Source: Hyphomicrobiales bacterium
Lineage (GTDB): Bacteria; Pseudomonadota; Alphaproteobacteria; Rhizobiales; Aestuariivirgaceae
Assembly: GCA_012032065.1 (NCBI GenBank)
Contig: JAAURV010000089.1
Coordinates: 1 to 9,961 of the forward strand
Length of the DNA stretch: 9,961 nt
Reading direction: 5' to 3'
How positions within the stretch are numbered: the first letter of the stretch is position 1; every line of letters starts with the position of its first letter. Below the pieces are notes generated by a model that saw only the letters and a list, made by a program, of their open reading frames with translations, had not been told where the DNA came from and searched no databases. The position numbers and the translations under genes were made by a program. Of this stretch, positions 1 through 7,458 are shown one piece after another.

Positions 1-7
1 CAATCCC

Positions 8-667
8 CTACATCGATTTCATTCTGGCCGCGAGAAACGCCTCCATATGAAACCGCGTCTGTTGCGATGAATAGCGGAACTCCGGGCCCACCGGGCAAGC
101 CCGGCGCGCCAGGCATCCTGCCTCCATGCACTCCTTGCCCTTACCGCCTGCCAGATGCTGGGCGCAGGCCCTTGTATCGTAGCCCTCAATCGAGAACGCA
201 TTGACCGGGCAGGCCGAAAGACACGGCCGTTCTTCGCAAGCCTCGCAAGGATGAGCGCCAAGTTTCCGTGTCGGCAAATCGAACGCGACAGGGAACAGCA
301 GGGCGGCGCGGTAGGCATGCCACAAGCCGTAAACCGGATGAATGTTGAGACCAAGCGGCGAGATATGGCCAGCGCCCGCACGCCTGGCCCAGGTGAGAAA
401 GGGAAGCGGAGGCTTGGAGAATGGAAATGCGACAGCAGCATCGAGATCGCGGGCAAGCGCGCCGGCTACATCTTCCGTCCACTGATCAAGCGTATCCCGC
501 GACAGATCGCGCTCGCGGGTGAAGCGTGCGAACATCTCCGGCCCCGCGTTGCCGATCAGGATGACAAAGCGTGCGTTGCCCGGAACGCCATCATCGGTCG
601 TGGGCTCAAACCAGCCGAATGGCACGAAGCCCGCACGGCGGATCGTTGTGAGAATAGGGTGCTCCAT
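8..667 (-). CDS. Two-[4Fe-4S] ferredoxin protein with an MMACHC/CblC-like N-terminal domain; possible corrinoid reductase
   Basis: The 219-residue protein ends in a ferredoxin domain with eight cysteines in two sets: C141, C144, C149 and C153 (followed by Pro), then C168, C180, C185 and C191 (followed by Pro). This fits two 4Fe-4S clusters, as in the QueG-type dicluster domain. The N-terminal half carries stretches that, from memory, resemble human MMACHC (CblC): GFVPFGWF near residue 13, a hydrophobic strand followed by GPEMF near 42-46, and IHPVYGLWHAYRAALLFP near 109-126. MMACHC and the QueG N-terminal region handle cobalamin, so a role in reducing or activating the corrinoid used by the MttB enzymes is a reasonable inference, not shown. 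ATG at 667 is chosen because the domain begins right after it. A TTG at 715 would add 16 residues, and neither start has a convincing ribosome site. It lies downstream of mttB1 on the same strand. It could instead be an unrelated ferredoxin-like reductase. Confidence 0.82.
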   Translation of the reverse strand: MEHPILTTIRRAGFVPFGWFEPTTDDGVPGNARFVILIGNAGPEMFARFTRERDLSRDTLDQWTEDVAGALARDLDAAVAFPFSKPPLPFLTWARRAGAGHISPLGLNIHPVYGLWHAYRAALLFPVAFDLPTRKLGAHPCEACEERPCLSACPVNAFSIEGYDTRACAQHLAGGKGKECMEAGCLARRACPVGPEFRYSSQQTRFHMEAFLAARMKSM

Positions 668-725
668 GAGGGTAGTGCTATAACTCCACTTCCCTCCGCA
701 TGCACGCAATCCCAAACCTTGACAA

Positions 726-744
726 TGCCGGATTTATTCCGGCA
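726..744. repeat. Short hairpin, 7-bp stem
   Basis: TGCCGGA at 726-732 is followed after five bases by its reverse complement TCCGGCA at 738-744. It is the first of three palindromes packed into the 668-838 spacer between the iron-sulfur gene and mttB1. There is no T-run on either side, so it is more likely part of an intergenic repeat than an intrinsic terminator. Confidence 0.55.
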
Positions 745-751
745 ACCCATT

Positions 752-763
752 ACTCCGCGGAGT
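752..763. repeat. Perfect 12-bp palindrome
   Basis: ACTCCGCGGAGT is fully self-complementary. It is the second of three symmetrical elements in this spacer. It may be an operator or part of a composite repeat; the sequence alone does not decide. Confidence 0.4.
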
Positions 764-782
764 GCATCTCCGGCGCGATGGG

Positions 783-803
783 TCCCCGCAACAAGTGCGG
801 GGA
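783..803. repeat. Hairpin of GTCATCCCCGC type, 8-bp stem
   Basis: TCCCCGCA at 783-790, five loop bases, then TGCGGGGA at 796-803. The flanking GGTCCCCGCA and GCGGGGATGAC look like the dispersed palindromic intergenic repeats common in alphaproteobacterial genomes (from memory, no search made). It lies 36 bases past the mttB1 stop on the minus strand and could also attenuate or stabilise that transcript, although no strong U-tract follows. Confidence 0.55.
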
Positions 804-838
804 TGACAAAAAGGAAAACGCCGGAAACCGTTGAAACG

Positions 839-2418
839 TCACCCCGCCCACCGCGGATCGCCCGGTTCCATCACTTCGCGCCGCAACTTGATATCATGCT
901 TGGCGCGGATCGCATCGTCGATCGCGCGCGGGATGTAGTCGGGATAGTACGTCGACAAAATCTCCCGCTTCCGCGCCGCCGCGCGTTGGACGAGATCGGG
1001 CTTGCCCGCTTCGTTCCACTCCTTGGGGCTCATGCGGTTGGCGATGTGGGGATAGACATACTCCCGCTGCATCAGCGTGAGCGTCTGGTCGCTCCCCAGA
1101 TAGTGGCCCGGCCCTTCGAGACACACTTGCGCGATGACAGCGGTGGAGAGCGTGTCGCTGTTCACTTCGATGCCTCGCACATTGCGGTTGATCGAGCCCA
1201 GCATGTCGTTGTCGATGAGCAGGCTTTCGAGACAGAAGCCGAGCAGTGAAGCGTGCATGCCGGCCGACTCGTAGAGAAGATTGACGCCGGAAAGCGCCGA
1301 GATGCCGGCTGTCACGCCTTTCTCGTAACCCGCTTGCATGTCCGGCAGTTTGGAGTCGCACATACCGGCGGCGGAACCGACGGTGAGATTGTAGAACTTC
1401 CCCATTTGGGCGCAGCCCGAAGTGATGAGCGCCTGCTCGCCCGATCCGCCCGACATGGCGCCGGTGCGGAGATCGGACACAAAGGGCCATGGTCCCCAGA
1501 TGGCGACCGCCCCCGGCACGACGCAGTTGATATAGACGAGACCCGCCAAACACTCGGCTACTGCCTGAACCACGGTTCCAGCCAAGCTGCGGGCGACGTA
1601 GCGCCCGCCTGCGCCGCCGACAGCAGCAGCACGGGCATGCCGCCGCGCGCCGCCACTTCCAGGCAGCGGCAGGCATCCTCGGCGAACTTCATCGGCGGCA
1701 CCACGAAGCAGTTCGACTGCGATACGAAAGGCCGCTCGCGCCATTTGTCCTCGCCGCCCGCCAGTGCATGGAGAATGTCGAGGCATTCGGTCACATGGGC
1801 GGGATCGACCATGCTGGTGCCGACATGCTTCTGGGTTCCGGCAAGGCAGGCATAGAGCGTGTTGATATCGAGATCGTGGCCGGTAATCATGTCGCGCGCC
1901 GTGATTGGGCGCTGATAGAAATGAATGTGCTCGCACTGATCGACAATGCGCCCGGCATCAAAAAGATCGACGAGAACCGACTCGCGATACTCCCGCGTCT
2001 CCGGCTCGACGATGTGAACTGCCGCACCCGCCGTTCCGAAATAGGCGCGATTGCCGGAAGGCTGCATGTCATGCTGGGGATCTCGGCCATAAAGCGTAAA
2101 GCCGCGCGCGCAGGAAGCAAGAATGTCCTCAACGAGCGAGCGCGGAATGCAGAGCCGCCCCTTGTCCGTCATCCAGCACCCCCGCGCCGTCATCGCCTCG
2201 ATGCAGGAGGGAATGGCCTGGCCGAAGCCCACGGTCTCGAGCAGACCGAGCGCAGCCTCGTGAATGCGCTCCATATCTAGGGTGGAGAGCGGCTTGTATT
2301 GCCCGCCCTCCATGCCGGGCCGCACCGCAGCCTCGGCCATCGGAATAGGCCGCGCCCGCAAAGCGCGCCGAGCATCGCGTCCGCCACGGCGGCGTGAGAG
2401 GTCTTCAACAGCGGTCAT
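839..2418 (-). CDS. Trimethylamine methyltransferase (MttB) superfamily protein, non-pyrrolysine type, interrupted by a frameshift (mttB1)
   Basis: Members of this family transfer a methyl group from a methylated amine to a corrinoid protein. Without pyrrolysine, known members act on quaternary amines such as glycine betaine. The N-terminal part (2418 down to about 1586) has an Arg-rich leader, then GMEGGQYKPL and IHEAALGLLETVGF, typical of the family start. The C-terminal part (about 1585 to 839) has GMCDSKLPDMQAGYEKG and a DLVQRAAARKREIL tail. The two lie in different frames: one base appears to be missing between 1585 and 1586, near residue 277. Adding one base gives a continuous protein of about 526 residues, normal for the family. 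ATG 2418 is chosen because GGAG lies six bases upstream; ATG 2430 and GTG 2451 are alternatives. This copy differs clearly from mttB2 and mttB3 and looks closer to classical MttB. The substrate is unknown. Confidence 0.88.
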
Positions 2419-2498
2419 GGAATGCTCCATCAATCTCCGTTGAGTTATCACGAATTGAGGGGAGCGAGGAGCATCAGGGAATTGCCTAGTAGTGAATG

Positions 2499-2508
2499 GA
2501 TTTCACCA
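2499..2508. promoter_or_regulatory. GATTTCACCA site upstream of mttB1
   Basis: This 10-mer recurs exactly at 3988-3997, and its 9-base core recurs inverted at 4042-4050. Here it lies about 80 bases upstream of the mttB1 start and reads GGTGAAATC in that gene's direction. It may be a shared regulator site or a repeat flanking the inserted cassette. The rest of 2419-2606 is AT-rich, with no clear promoter. Confidence 0.3.
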
Positions 2509-2561
2509 ATAGACAGCGTAATTGGTTTTTTATTGGATGTTTTTCAGTCCGATGGTGAGTC

Positions 2562-2586
2562 CTCTTGCTGTGCCGAAACGCAAGAG
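2562..2586 (-). terminator. Weak hairpin downstream of the GIY-YIG gene
   Basis: On the plus strand, CTCTTGC (2562-2568) and GCAAGAG (2580-2586) form a 7-bp stem around an 11-base loop, 21 bases past the stop of the minus-strand GIY-YIG gene. No T-run follows directly in the direction of transcription, so this is only a candidate terminator. Confidence 0.25.
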
Positions 2587-2606
2587 CTTCAGGCCTCACT
2601 TCGGGG

Positions 2607-3353
2607 TTACCAAATCTTCTTCCACTTCTTGAACGCCGCGACATCGGACGCTTTGAGTGCAAACCAGTCTCCATTGATAGGGAGCTTGCAGGCCTCAAAG
2701 CGCTTGTGCCAGTAAGCCTCAACGCCCTTGGGGTCGTCGGTCAAAATGGTGTGCACATACCGAACCGGCGTAGGCGTTTCCATTTGAACTTGCCGATAAC
2801 GCCCAACTACCGAGTTGGTCTGTCCAATCCTGTACTTGTCGCCGATCTGCTGGAGGTAAACATGCCCTTTGGCCTCACCTTTTGCAGTTTCGGTTTCTGG
2901 CGAAATCACCGTTGGCTTTTTCTCAAGATATTCTTCAGCGTGGCTCTGGAGCGTCTCGTTTTTTGCTTGAACTGCGTATTCTGCGGCCGCAGTCGCCAAT
3001 TCGGACATGCTCCATCTGGTTCTGAAAGCGCCAAATCCTGGGAAGTGAGGATTTTTTGAACCTTCAAATTTGATCTCTCCTTGAGAGGGAAAATGGCCAA
3101 TTTTGTTGGCGAGTTCCGCTAATTTTCCGAGCAGAAACTCATCTTCGTATCCTGTCACCCACTTCCGTGGGCCAAAGCCTGCCTCTGCAAGTGCGTCAGT
3201 CCAATTCAACCAAATCTTGGCTTTCCAGAGGTGATCTTTGATGCCAGTTACGGTCGCAAATTTTTTCTGACCCGGTGGAATCCCATTTGCCTCATCGGCC
3301 AGTTTGCGAATCTGGTTCAGGATTTCATTTTTGATCAGATCATTTTCTGACAT
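2607..3353 (-). CDS. GIY-YIG nuclease-like protein (T5orf172/MUG113 type) with N-terminal homing-endonuclease-associated repeats
   Basis: The 248-residue protein has two loosely repeated modules at about 15-65 and 70-120. The first includes GIPPGQKKF and WTDALAEAGFGPRKW, the second KIGHFPSQGEIKF and FRTRWSMSEL; these resemble the DNA-contacting repeats linked to homing endonucleases. A charged linker leads to a C-terminal GIY-YIG-like domain: GHVYL at 163-167, YRIGQT at 174-179, R185, an E212 with the following HKRF, and GDWF at 228-231. The family cuts DNA, and E212 fits the metal-binding Glu. The start codon comes three bases after the toxin stop (TGA, CCA, ATG), so it is probably cotranscribed with the toxin-antitoxin pair. 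Base composition is much more AT-rich than the flanking genes, a sign of recent acquisition. Its role (mobility, defence or phage-derived) is unknown. No intron or intein is seen nearby. Confidence 0.83.
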   Translation of the reverse strand: MSENDLIKNEILNQIRKLADEANGIPPGQKKFATVTGIKDHLWKAKIWLNWTDALAEAGFGPRKWVTGYEDEFLLGKLAELANKIGHFPSQGEIKFEGSKNPHFPGFGAFRTRWSMSELATAAAEYAVQAKNETLQSHAEEYLEKKPTVISPETETAKGEAKGHVYLQQIGDKYRIGQTNSVVGRYRQVQMETPTPVRYVHTILTDDPKGVEAYWHKRFEACKLPINGDWFALKASDVAAFKKWKKIW

Positions 3354-3356
3354 TGG

Positions 3357-3647
3357 TCATAGTCTTTCCGGCCAGCGCTGCGAAGTGTGCATGATCGTCA
3401 GGATATCGACAGTAGATTCGGTCACGCGATAGGCGATTATGTAGGGAATGCCGGTCAGCACAAGTTCACGTGTGCCGGTGATGCGGCCGGAGCGGCCCAT
3501 GGCGGGATGAGAGACAAGATGCTCGACGACAGCCCGGAGCCTGCCGACAGCCTGCTCGGCAGCGGTGGGATTGTCCTGTGCAATGTAGTCGCCGATCCCT
3601 TCCAATCGCCGGACTGCGCGATTGGTCCAGCGCAGCCGTCTCGTCAC
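3357..3647 (-). CDS. ParE/RelE family toxin
   Basis: The 96-residue protein has the usual family length and layout: an N-terminal WTNRAVRRLEGIGDYIAQDNP, then a helix with HPAMGRSGR, then strands GIPYIIAYRV and a final ILTIMHTSQRWP. These match plasmid-stabilisation toxins of the ParE/RelE superfamily. ParE members poison DNA gyrase and RelE members cleave ribosome-bound mRNA; the ribbon-helix-helix partner favours the ParE side, but this is inference. It starts with GTG at 3647, and its first four bases overlap the antitoxin stop (GTGA), which implies translational coupling. The GIY-YIG gene follows three bases after the toxin stop. Confidence 0.9.
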   Translation of the reverse strand: MTRRLRWTNRAVRRLEGIGDYIAQDNPTAAEQAVGRLRAVVEHLVSHPAMGRSGRITGTRELVLTGIPYIIAYRVTESTVDILTIMHTSQRWPERL

Positions 3648-3889
3648 TTGCTGCGACCGGGCGCGCTGTACTTGTTGAACACCCGCTCGACCTCGCCGTC
3701 GTTGGCGAACTCGCCACGGACAGCTTCAGCAAGGCCAGTTTGGATTTCGGCGAGCTGCCATTCTTCGCGGGCTATGAAGTCCTCGATTGCCTGGGCGGCG
3801 ACATAGGCACGCGACCGGTCCATCTTTTCGGCGATGCGATCAAGCTTGTCCGCAGTTTCATCCGGCAAGCGGATCGTGAAGGCATTCAT
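3644..3889 (-). CDS. Ribbon-helix-helix (CopG/ParD type) antitoxin
   Basis: The 81-residue protein begins with FTIRLPDETADKLDRIAEKM and continues with SRAYVAAQAIEDFI, the beta strand and two helices of a ribbon-helix-helix DNA-binding domain. The acidic, probably flexible C-terminus (roughly 45-81) would bind and neutralise the toxin. Such antitoxins usually repress their own operon. Two TGGTTC repeats ten bases apart lie just upstream. It is the first gene of the cassette and diverges from lysR. Confidence 0.9.
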   Translation of the reverse strand: MNAFTIRLPDETADKLDRIAEKMDRSRAYVAAQAIEDFIAREEWQLAEIQTGLAEAVRGEFANDGEVERVFNKYSAPGRSK

Positions 3890-3904
3890 AGGGTTGATCC
3901 AATC

Positions 3905-3924
3905 TGGTTCACTATGGTTCTAGA
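3905..3924 (-). promoter_or_regulatory. Candidate antitoxin operator: direct repeats one helical turn apart
   Basis: TGGTTC occurs at 3905-3910 and 3915-3920, spaced exactly ten bases, 16-31 bases upstream of the antitoxin start; the second runs into TCTAGA. Ribbon-helix-helix repressors often bind such phased half-sites. The binding is inferred. Confidence 0.35.
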
Positions 3925-3987
3925 TGATTATTGCGCTGATGCTCTCGACCGTCAAGCCTTGCGGCGATTCCATCTGAAGCGTGAGTC

Positions 3988-4050
3988 GATTTCACCATCG
4001 AAACAGTCTAGACCCTGCTATCTGGCGCTTTCTGAACTGACGGTGAAATC
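3988..4050. promoter_or_regulatory. 9-bp inverted repeat flanking the lysR promoter region
   Basis: GATTTCACC at 3988-3996 is the exact reverse complement of GGTGAAATC at 4042-4050, with starts 54 bases apart. The second copy sits three bases before the lysR TTG start. An 8-base palindrome GTCTAGAC lies between them at 4007-4014. This could be an autoregulatory operator for the LysR protein; the 9-mer also appears upstream of mttB1. Confidence 0.35.
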
Positions 4051-4053
4051 CCC

Positions 4054-4984
4054 TTGCCACGCCGCGACCTGCCGCCGCTCCGCGCACTGACCGCTTTCGA
4101 AGCCGCCGCCAGGCTTGGCAGTTTTCGCATGGCCGCCAATGAGCTGGGGATCACCCGCTCGGCCGTGAGCCATCAGGTAAAGGGGCTCGAGCAGCGGCTT
4201 GGCGTGCAGCTTTTCCGCCGTGACGCCAGGCGCGCCGAACTCACCCAGCTTGGGCAAGCCTACTATCCGCCGGTGCGCGATGCGTTCGACCAGATCGAAA
4301 CCCAGACCCGCGCCATCCGCCCGCCTGCCGGCGACAACGAGTTGAAGCTCCAGGTCTATGTAACCGTGGCGCTCAAATGGCTGATCCCGCGGCTTCACGA
4401 TTTCGAGCGGCGCTTTCCGGAAATGAAGGTGAGGCTTTCGACGTCTTACTTCGACTGGGACTTCGACGACAAGAATGTCGACGCCGGTTTCATTCTCGCG
4501 CGCAACAAGATGCCAGAGCATTACTACCGCCCGCTCTTCAACTCGCTGCTGACGCCGGTCTGCGCCCCGTCGCGTGTTGAAGGGGCAGGGCGCGCTGAAC
4601 TCGCCGGAAGATTTGAAGCGGCACAAGCTGCTTTATGTCTACACCGCCGAAGAGGACTGGCATCTCTGGCTCGATGCGGCTGGTGTCTCCGGCATCAAGC
4701 TTTCCGACCGGCTCGCTTTCGACAGCTACATCCTGGCGCAGGAAGCGGCGATCGAAGGCCGCGGCATCGCCATGACCATTGGCCCCTTCGCCACCGAAGA
4801 AATCAAGAGCGGCAGGCTGGTGCAACCATTTCCGCTCATGGTTCCGCATCGCCATCAGTGGCTCTACGCAGCGAAGGGCGAGCATAAACTCAAACCCAAG
4901 ATCAGACGCTTCGAGGACTGGCTGGCGAAGCAGATTGCGAACGATCCCACGCTTGAACCCTACAGGATCAAGGCAGGCAAATGA
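4054..4984 (+). CDS. LysR-family (GcvA-like) transcriptional regulator, interrupted by a frameshift
   Basis: The N-terminus PPLRALTAFEAAARLGSF, followed by a winged helix-turn-helix at about 24-43 (MAANELGITRSAVSHQVKGL) and LFRR, is typical of GcvA-type LysR regulators. An effector-binding domain follows from about residue 90. The start is TTG at 4054; an in-frame stop at 4033-4035 leaves no alternative upstream. The reading frame shifts near residue 173: removing one base (best candidate G4574) joins TPVCAPS to LLKGQGALNSPEDLK and gives about 309 residues, normal length. The stop overlaps the mttB2 start (ATGA, 4981-4984), so it is the first gene of the mttB2-psuK-psuG-mttB3 operon and probably responds to that pathway's substrate. 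The indel may be a sequencing error. Confidence 0.92.
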
Positions 4985-6547
4985 GCATCGAAACGACAAG
5001 CGGCGCCGAGGCGCCCCGGCGGCGGAGGGAAGGCGGCCCACGGCGCGATGGCGGGCGCTCCAAAAATACCATCCCGCAATTGCCGCGCCACAGAACTCTG
5101 CGGCGATTTCCGCCGATGGAACTTCTCTCGCGGGACGAGATTGAATCGATACACCTCGCTTCGCTCCGCGTGCTTTCCGAAATCGGCATGGATTTCACGT
5201 TGCCGGAAGCGCGCGACTTGTTGAAGGCCGCTGGAGCCAGGGTCGCAGGCGAACGCGTGCGCTTCGATCCCGCGATGGTGGAGGAATGGATCGGCCACGC
5301 GCCATCGCAGTTCACCTTTCATGCGCGAAACCCCGAGAACAGCTTCGATGTGGGCGGCAACACCATGTCCTTCGGCACGGTGGGAAGCCCGCCCAATTCC
5401 TCCGATATGGATCAAGGACGGCGCACCGGCAATCTGGCCGACTACCGGAACTTCCTGAAGCTCGCGCAGTATTTCAACTGCATCGGATTCATCTCGGGTT
5501 ATCCCGTGGAACCCATCGATGTGCATGCCTCGGTGCGCCATCTCGACGCTCTTCGCGATGCGGCGACGCTTACCGACAAGCCGTTTCACGCCTATTCGCT
5601 CGGCGCCGAACGCATTCGCGACGGCATGGAGATCGCCCGGATCGCGCGCGGCATCAGCCACGAGCAGTTGGAATGGCAACCATCGCTCTTCACCATCGTC
5701 AACACCAACTCGCCGTTGAAGCTCGATACGCCAATGCTTCGCGGCATCATCGAAATGTCGGCGAAGAACCAGATCGTGTGCGTGACGCCCTTCACCCTCG
5801 CGGGCGCCATGGCGCCGGTAACAGTGGCGGGCGCGCTCGTGGAGCAGAACGCCGAAGCGCTGGCGGGCCTGGTGTTCACGCAAGTCGTGCGCAAAGGCGC
5901 GCCCTTCATCTACGGCGGCTTCACCTCGAACGTGGACATGAAGTCGGGCGCGCCCGCCTTCGGTACGCCCGAATATATGAAGTCCTGCATCGCCGGCGGA
6001 CAACTGGCCAGGCTCTACAATGTGCCGTATCGCACCTCGAACACCTGTGCCGCCAACACCGTCGATGCGCAGGCGGCCTATGAAAGCGTGTTCTCACTCT
6101 GGGGCCTCACCATGGGTGGCGGCAATTTCATCATGCATGGCGCGGGCTCGGCTCGAAGGCGGCCTGGTGGCGAGCTTCGAGAAATTCGTGCTCGATTGCG
6201 ACTTGATCCAGATGGTGATGGAGTTCCTGAAGCCGCTCGACACGAGTGAAGATGCGCTGGGCGTGGACGCGATCCGCGAAGTGGGCCCGGGCGGGCATTT
6301 CTTCGGCGCCGCGCACACGCTGGCGCGCTATGAGCACGCCTTCTACACGCCGATCGTATCCGACTGGCGCAACAATCAGCAATGGCTTGCGGCCGGTAAG
6401 CCCGAAGCCTGGCAGCGCGCCAACGCGGTGTGGAAGCAGGCGCTCGCCGATTATCGGGAACCGCCAATGGATCAGGCGGTGCGCGAAGAACTCGATGCGT
6501 TTGTCGAGCGGCGGAAGCGCGAAGGCGGCGCGCCAACGGACTTCTGA
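4981..6547 (+). CDS. Trimethylamine methyltransferase (MttB) superfamily protein, non-pyrrolysine type, interrupted by a frameshift (mttB2)
   Basis: After an Arg/Gly-rich leader of about 35 residues comes the family start (LLSRDEIESIHLASLRVLSEIGMDF), then FTFHARNPENSF, RHLDALRDAATLTDKPF, VNTNSPLKLD, VVTPFTLAGAMAPVT-like (here VCVTPFTLAGAMAPVTVAGA) and YGGFTSNVDMKSGAPAFGTP, all shared almost word for word with mttB3. The frame breaks near residue 389: C6149 appears to be an extra base, and removing it restores AGWLEGGLVASFEKF as in mttB3. The corrected protein has about 521 residues and ends in PTDF. There is no in-frame TAG, so pyrrolysine is not used. Known relatives demethylate quaternary amines with a corrinoid partner; the substrate here is unknown, and the neighbouring pseudouridine genes raise the possibility of a methylated nucleoside. 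The start overlaps the lysR stop; psuK begins two bases after its stop. Confidence 0.92.
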
Positions 6548-6549
6548 TC

Positions 6550-7458
6550 ATGGCCGATGTGGTTGCCATTGGCGGAGCCAACATCGACATCAAGGCGAAA
6601 GCCGTAGGCAACGTGCTGCCGGGAACGTCCAACCCCGGAACCGTGACCGTCTCTCCCGGCGGCGTCGCCCGCAACATCGCGCATAATCTGGCGGTGCTGG
6701 GCGAGAACGTAGCATTGCTGGCCGCGATCGGCAACGATGCGGCAAGCGAAACGTTGCTCGCCGCAAGCCGGGATGCAGGCATCGACATGAGCCACGCGAT
6801 GCGTGTCGAGGGAAACGCCGACACCTATGTGGCGACGCTGGATGGCAAGGGAGAACTGGTGGCGGCCATCAACGCGATGCCGAATGTTGCGAGGCTTGAT
6901 GCGGCTTATCTCGAAACGAAGAAAGGACTCTTGAAGAAAGCGCGTTACATGATTGCCGACTGCAATCTCGAAGCAAAAGTGCTCCGGCATCTGGTCCAAG
7001 TGTTCGGAGCGAAGCTGCTGATCGATCCGGTCTCGGTGCCGAAAGTGCAGCGGCTCCTCGAAGCAGGTCAGCGCTTCGATGTGCTGGCGCTGACGCCAAA
7101 TCGCGATCAATTGGCCGCACTCACCGGAACGTCCGACGTTGCCGGCGGATGCCGCAGGCTTCATGCTCGGGGCGTCGCCAATGTGGTCGTGCATTTGGGG
7201 GCAAATGGCGCGCTTGTGTCGCAATCGAGGGGCATGAAAGAAGTTCCGGGCGCGCCACGCCGGGGCCCTGGCCGTCGATAGTGACGGGAGCGTGGAGACG
7301 CCGCGGTGGCGGGCTTGGTCCATGGCCTATTGCAAGGCGTTTCCATCGATGCGGCGGCGGTTTGGGGGCAGGCGGCGGCGGGGCTTGTCGTTGCCAGTTC
7401 GCTTTCGGCGCTGAAGGACTTGCCGCCGGGAGGCCTCCGCCGCATGGTGTCGCGATGA
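6550..7458 (+). CDS. psuK: Pseudouridine kinase (PfkB family), reading frame disrupted near the catalytic motif
   Basis: PsuK phosphorylates pseudouridine to pseudouridine 5'-phosphate. The start IGGANIDIKAKAVGN, then TSNPGTVTVSPGGVARNIAH (PfkB signature 1, about 26-45), ELVAAINAMPN and YMIADCNLEA match Escherichia coli PsuK closely. Near residue 232 the frame fails: TAG at 7279 and TGA at 7282 interrupt it. Reading with three extra bases removed (one G of 7248-7250, A7280, T7293) recovers EVPARHAGALAVDVTGAGDA, which includes the GAGD active-site loop with the catalytic Asp, followed by AVAGLVHGLLQGVSIDAAA and the C-terminus. Three insertions keep the original frame, so the natural stop is TGA at 7456-7458 and the corrected length is about 301 residues, normal for the family. 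As written, the gene would lose the catalytic loop. ATGA overlap links it to psuG. Confidence 0.9.

Noticed and set aside
155..1249. Long open frame on the plus strand opposite the iron-sulfur gene and mttB1
   Set aside because: It crosses two convincing minus-strand genes and the repeat-filled spacer, and its translation is low-complexity Arg/Ala-rich with no family features; it is an antisense shadow of GC-rich coding DNA.
1253..2280. Plus-strand open frames opposite mttB1
   Set aside because: They mirror the MttB coding sequence and show no recognisable domain.
2607..3353. GIY-YIG protein as an intron or intein homing endonuclease
   Set aside because: It is a free-standing gene with no host gene split around it and no intron-like structure in the flanks.
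4960..6003. Minus-strand open frame of 347 codons opposite mttB2
   Set aside because: It lies fully within the strongly conserved mttB2 coding region, and its His/Arg-rich translation is typical of a reverse-strand shadow.
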